Part shown: in pieces, positions 61,502-64,000 of the stretch
How the letters are laid out: every line of letters begins with the position of its first letter
Position numbering within the stretch: position 1 is the stretch's first letter
NCBI GenBank assembly: GCA_028684065.1
Contig: JAQUGO010000006.1
Span: forward strand, 62,001 to 126,000
Source of the DNA: Sulfurospirillaceae bacterium
GTDB lineage: Bacteria > Campylobacterota > Campylobacteria > Campylobacterales > Sulfurospirillaceae
Direction: 5' to 3'
Length of the DNA stretch: 64,000 nt
Notes under the pieces: generated by a model
What the model was told of the DNA's origin: nothing
Databases searched by the model: none
Seen by the model: the letters and a program-made list of their open reading frames with translations, nothing else
Translations under genes and position numbers: made by a program

Positions 61502-62271
61502 CAAAACACTATTTTGCCCAGCATGAGGAACCTTTGCATTTTCGTTCTATCTTTATTTCGGATGTGCATTTAGGGACAAAATTTTCGCAAACCGATGAAT
61601 TGTTAGAATTTTTCAAATACACGAGGTGCGAAAATCTCTATTTGGTGGGCGATATCATCGACGGCTGGGCAATCAAGCGAAAACTCAAATGGGCACAGTC
61701 TCACTCTGATGTGATTCAAAAGATTCTTCGTAAAGCACGTAAGGGAACTAATGTTTTTTATGTGACGGGAAATCATGATGATTTCTTGCGCTCATTTTTA
61801 CCTTTAGGTTTGGGTGAAAATTTTACGATTGCCGATGAGGTTGAGTACATTTCACTCAATAAAGAGCGCTTTTACGTCACGCATGGGGACTTCTTCGATA
61901 GTGTCACTATGACAAAACGTTGGCTTGCCGTGCTGGGTGATTGGGGGTACGATGTACTCTTACATGTCAACCAAGTCTTAAATTGGTGGCGTAAAAAATT
62001 GCATTATAAAAGCCATTGGTCGCTTTCAAAATACGTCAAAGACAATGTCAAAAGTTCAGTGAGTTTTATCACCGATTTTGAGCAGATACTGAGTGAACAT
62101 GCGAAGCGACATTCTTATGATGGCGTGATTTGTGGGCATATCCATAAAGCGGAGATTCGCGAGATAGATGGCATAAAATACCTTAATTGTGGGGATTGGG
62201 TGGAGTCTTGCAGCGCTATCGTTGAAACAGATGAGGGTGAATTTAAAGTCATCCATTGGTTGGAAGATTGA
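61498..62271 (+). CDS. UDP-2,3-diacylglucosamine pyrophosphatase-like metallophosphoesterase
   Basis: Calcineurin-type phosphoesterase of 257 residues. The metal motifs are all present: SDVHLGT, GDIIDGW, GNHDDFLR, THGDFFD and CGHIHKAEI. The layout matches the LpxH-related group that cleaves UDP-2,3-diacylglucosamine in lipid A synthesis, but other substrates are possible. Its ATG overlaps the phoH stop, and its TGA overlaps the TTG start of the patatin gene. The three genes form one unit. Confidence 0.85.
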   Translation: MTKHYFAQHEEPLHFRSIFISDVHLGTKFSQTDELLEFFKYTRCENLYLVGDIIDGWAIKRKLKWAQSHSDVIQKILRKARKGTNVFYVTGNHDDFLRSFLPLGLGENFTIADEVEYISLNKERFYVTHGDFFDSVTMTKRWLAVLGDWGYDVLLHVNQVLNWWRKKLHYKSHWSLSKYVKDNVKSSVSFITDFEQILSEHAKRHSYDGVICGHIHKAEIREIDGIKYLNCGDWVESCSAIVETDEGEFKVIHWLED

Positions 62272-63056
62272 AAGTTTCCCTCGCTCTCTCAGGTGGCGCG
62301 GCACGTGGCGCTTTTCATCTAGGTGTTTTAAGCGCCCTTGAAGAGTGTGGCATTGAAGTAGGAGCTATCTCTGGTACGAGCATTGGTTCAGTTATTGCTG
62401 TGGGGTATGGTTCAGGGTTAAAACCCCGTGAGATGTTGGAAATTTTTAAATCCAAAGATTTTAAAAAGGTGTTACGTTTCAACTATTTTCAAAAAGGGCT
62501 TTTAAAGATAGAAGAACAGCATTCTATCCTTCATACATTTGCTCCCATTAAGAGATTAGAAGATATGAACATGCCTATTTTTATCACATGTGTCGATGTA
62601 TTGAGTGGAAAAATTGTGCGTTTTCATAAAGGAGATGCTATTAAACTCTCCATTGCTAGTTCAGCCTTAATACCACTGTTTAGACCCATTATTTACGAAA
62701 ATTACCTCTTAATTGATGGAGGATTTATGGATAACCTTCCCATAACACCACTTAAAGCCTTTAGTAGCCCCATCTTTAGTGTTGATTTGCATCCATTATT
62801 ACTAAGCAAGAAGCACCATTTTTTTGCGATGTATTTTCGCTCTTTATTTTTAACCTTTATCGCGTCCTCTCAGAGACAGAAAGATGAGAGTGATTTATAT
62901 ATAACAGATTTTAGATTGGATGGTCTAAGCCTCTTTGGCTTTCATGATTTGGATCAATGTTTTACATTAGGCTATGAAAGCGGAAAGGCACAAATTTTGA
63001 CATACCTATCCCAAACAATGTATAATAATAGTTACAAGAGCGAAGGAATAAGATGA
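62268..63056 (+). CDS. Patatin-like phospholipase
   Basis: Serine lipid acyl hydrolase of about 262 residues. The oxyanion loop LSGGAARGAFHLGVL opens the protein, the nucleophile S38 lies in GTSIGS, and the catalytic aspartate is in LIDGGFMDN. The start is TTG 62268, overlapping the previous TGA (TTGA). A TTG at 62256 is also in frame but lacks a better ribosome site. Cytoplasmic, with a C-terminal region containing SSQRQKDESDLYITDF. The dut start overlaps its stop. Confidence 0.9.
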   Translation: MKVSLALSGGAARGAFHLGVLSALEECGIEVGAISGTSIGSVIAVGYGSGLKPREMLEIFKSKDFKKVLRFNYFQKGLLKIEEQHSILHTFAPIKRLEDMNMPIFITCVDVLSGKIVRFHKGDAIKLSIASSALIPLFRPIIYENYLLIDGGFMDNLPITPLKAFSSPIFSVDLHPLLLSKKHHFFAMYFRSLFLTFIASSQRQKDESDLYITDFRLDGLSLFGFHDLDQCFTLGYESGKAQILTYLSQTMYNNSYKSEGIR

Positions 63057-63745
63057 CAAGCAAAGAGTATTTAACACAAATGTTCACACTCCAGCAAAAA
63101 CTCAATGATGATACGAATGGCATTGGCTGGGAAAACGGGTACACCAAAAATAATCGTATGATTAATTGGAAACGTTGTATTTATATGGAAAGTGCAGAGC
63201 TGATTGACAGTTTTAGTTGGAAGCATTGGAAGAGCCTCGGCAAACCAACCGATTGGGACAATGCAACGATTGAAATCGTTGATATTTGGCATTTTGTGAT
63301 GAGTTTATTACTGGAAGATTATAAGGTCAATCATAGAGGTGATTTGGATAAACTTATTTTAGATGTTTTAGATGTTCAAGGCTTTGAAGCATTTACCAAA
63401 GAGCCACAATCTAATCAATCTGCTGATATTATGGAACTTATTAATGACATCGAAAGAATTATCCATGAAACGACTGGGTTCGAGCTGGACTTATTTGATG
63501 GTTTAGCGAGACATTATTTTGGACTTGCGCGAAAGTGCGGTGTGAATTTAAAGATATTGTATAAATTTTATGTAGCCAAAAACGTACTCAATCAATTTAG
63601 GCAAGATCATGGGTACAAAGAGGGCACCTATAAAAAGATATGGAATGGCAAAGAGGACAACGAAGTTATGCTAAGTTTTCTTGACGGCGAAGACGCTCCT
63701 ACTATCGAGGTACTATACCAACAACTTGAAAAAGCGTATAAGTAG
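63053..63745 (+). CDS. dut: Dimeric dUTP diphosphatase
   Basis: All-alpha MazG-like dUTPase of 230 residues, hydrolysing dUTP to dUMP to keep uracil out of DNA. The core motifs are INWKRCIYMESAELIDSF (ExxE-type metal ligands), KPTDWDNATIEIVDIWHFVM (ExxD) and the later FVAKNVLNQFRQDHGYKEG region. The dimeric form, not the trimeric Dut, is usual in Campylobacterota. The start overlaps the patatin stop by ATGA. Its TAG lies in a 12-bp hairpin. Confidence 0.94.
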   Translation: MTSKEYLTQMFTLQQKLNDDTNGIGWENGYTKNNRMINWKRCIYMESAELIDSFSWKHWKSLGKPTDWDNATIEIVDIWHFVMSLLLEDYKVNHRGDLDKLILDVLDVQGFEAFTKEPQSNQSADIMELINDIERIIHETTGFELDLFDGLARHYFGLARKCGVNLKILYKFYVAKNVLNQFRQDHGYKEGTYKKIWNGKEDNEVMLSFLDGEDAPTIEVLYQQLEKAYK

Positions 63746-63764
63746 TGGTTATCCACTACTTATA
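63737..63764. terminator. Bidirectional hairpin containing dut and queD stop codons
   Basis: TATAAGTAGTGG (63737-63748) and CCACTACTTATA (63753-63764) form a perfect 12-bp stem with a TTAT loop. The dut TAG lies in the left arm, and the queD TAG, read on the minus strand, lies in the right arm. Confidence 0.8.
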
Positions 63765-64000
63765 AACGATACTTCTACTTTTAGGCGTTTCCAAAAACTC
63801 TACATGTGAGACTTCCACCCCCAGTTTTTCCATTTTTGCTTGTATGATATGCAACAGCCACGTTGAGATATTTTCACTCGTTGGTACAAAATCAACGATA
63901 ATATAGCCTTCATACATTTCAAAAATATGACTAGGCTCATCTTTAATGCGCGTTAAATCAGGCGTTTGATAACCACTGTCATGCATAATAAGCTGTTGCT
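63756..64000 (-). CDS. queD: 6-carboxy-5,6,7,8-tetrahydropterin synthase, C-terminal part (cut by window)
   Basis: C-terminal 81 residues of a QueD-type protein. The gene begins beyond base 64000, because the frame is open through the window edge (QQLI before the Met at 63986). VDFVPTSENISTWLLHII and VEFLETPKSRSIVYK are the pterin-synthase end motifs, with the conserved PTSEN and glutamate in the ETP segment. It makes the queuosine precursor CPH4. It converges on dut with 10 bases between stops, both in a shared hairpin. Confidence 0.88.
   Translation of the reverse strand, partial: QQLIMHDSGYQTPDLTRIKDEPSHIFEMYEGYIIVDFVPTSENISTWLLHIIQAKMEKLGVEVSHVEFLETPKSRSIVYK

Overview
The window is a compact, AT-rich chromosome segment from a member of the Campylobacterota (Epsilonproteobacteria), most like Sulfurospirillum or a close relative. 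The evidence is the protein sequences, the cbb3-oxidase operon type, a single-chain pyruvate:ferredoxin oxidoreductase, and gene order. As I remember the Campylobacter jejuni map, the run from purA through FliJ/MotE-like genes, DUF507, carA, a SafE-type membrane protein, a two-component system, ccoNOQP, addBA, rplM-rpsI, an OmpA/CadF-like porin, a HAD hydrolase and nifJ has the same order there. I saw no tRNA, rRNA, CRISPR array, insertion sequence or prophage gene. No gap without a gene exceeds about 235 bases.

Layout. Positions 1-9021 (+) hold housekeeping genes: rpoA (5' end cut by the window edge), rplQ, an NFU iron-sulfur protein, murE, panD, a YbaB-type protein, a PDZ protein, ispA, tkt and gph. 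A convergent chemoreceptor with an amino-acid-type dCache domain follows (9032-10912, -). Positions 11082-19661 (+) carry a class V aminotransferase, hisZ, purA, two flagellar-type coiled-coil genes, DUF507, carA, a SafE-type protein and a redox-type PAS kinase with its regulator. Positions 19844-24500 hold the cbb3 oxidase operon with small accessory proteins and FixH. An AsmA-like protein (-) is divergent from addBA (+). Then come rplM-rpsI, an accessory block (32795-40440), ompA/mscS/DUF4197/HAD and nifJ. Positions 47665-60004 are mainly minus-strand accessory genes: phosphate transport, ABC drug export, MFS exporters and an AraC regulator, with luxS and a rhodanese on the plus strand. The window ends with phoH, an LpxH-like phosphoesterase, a patatin, dut and the C-terminal part of queD.

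How the genes work together. The carA-SafE-kinase-regulator run leads into ccoNOQP and suggests that a cytoplasmic redox sensor controls the high-affinity oxidase. FixH and SafE-type proteins are plausible assembly factors for it. AddA and AddB form one recombination nuclease. PFOR links pyruvate to low-potential electron carriers.

The strongest unexplained signals are these. The palindrome TTACATGTAA occurs 15 times exactly, mostly inside genes and in two reading frames, with many copies in addBA and purT-DUF523. The SafE-type gene seems to start at ATT. A canonical terminator hairpin lies inside the signal-peptide codons of the gene that follows the cbb3 operon. A 29-codon membrane peptide sits in that operon and is too short for normal gene calling. 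A perfect 16-bp inverted repeat lies inside the FliJ-like gene. Several convergent gene pairs place their stop codons inside hairpins.
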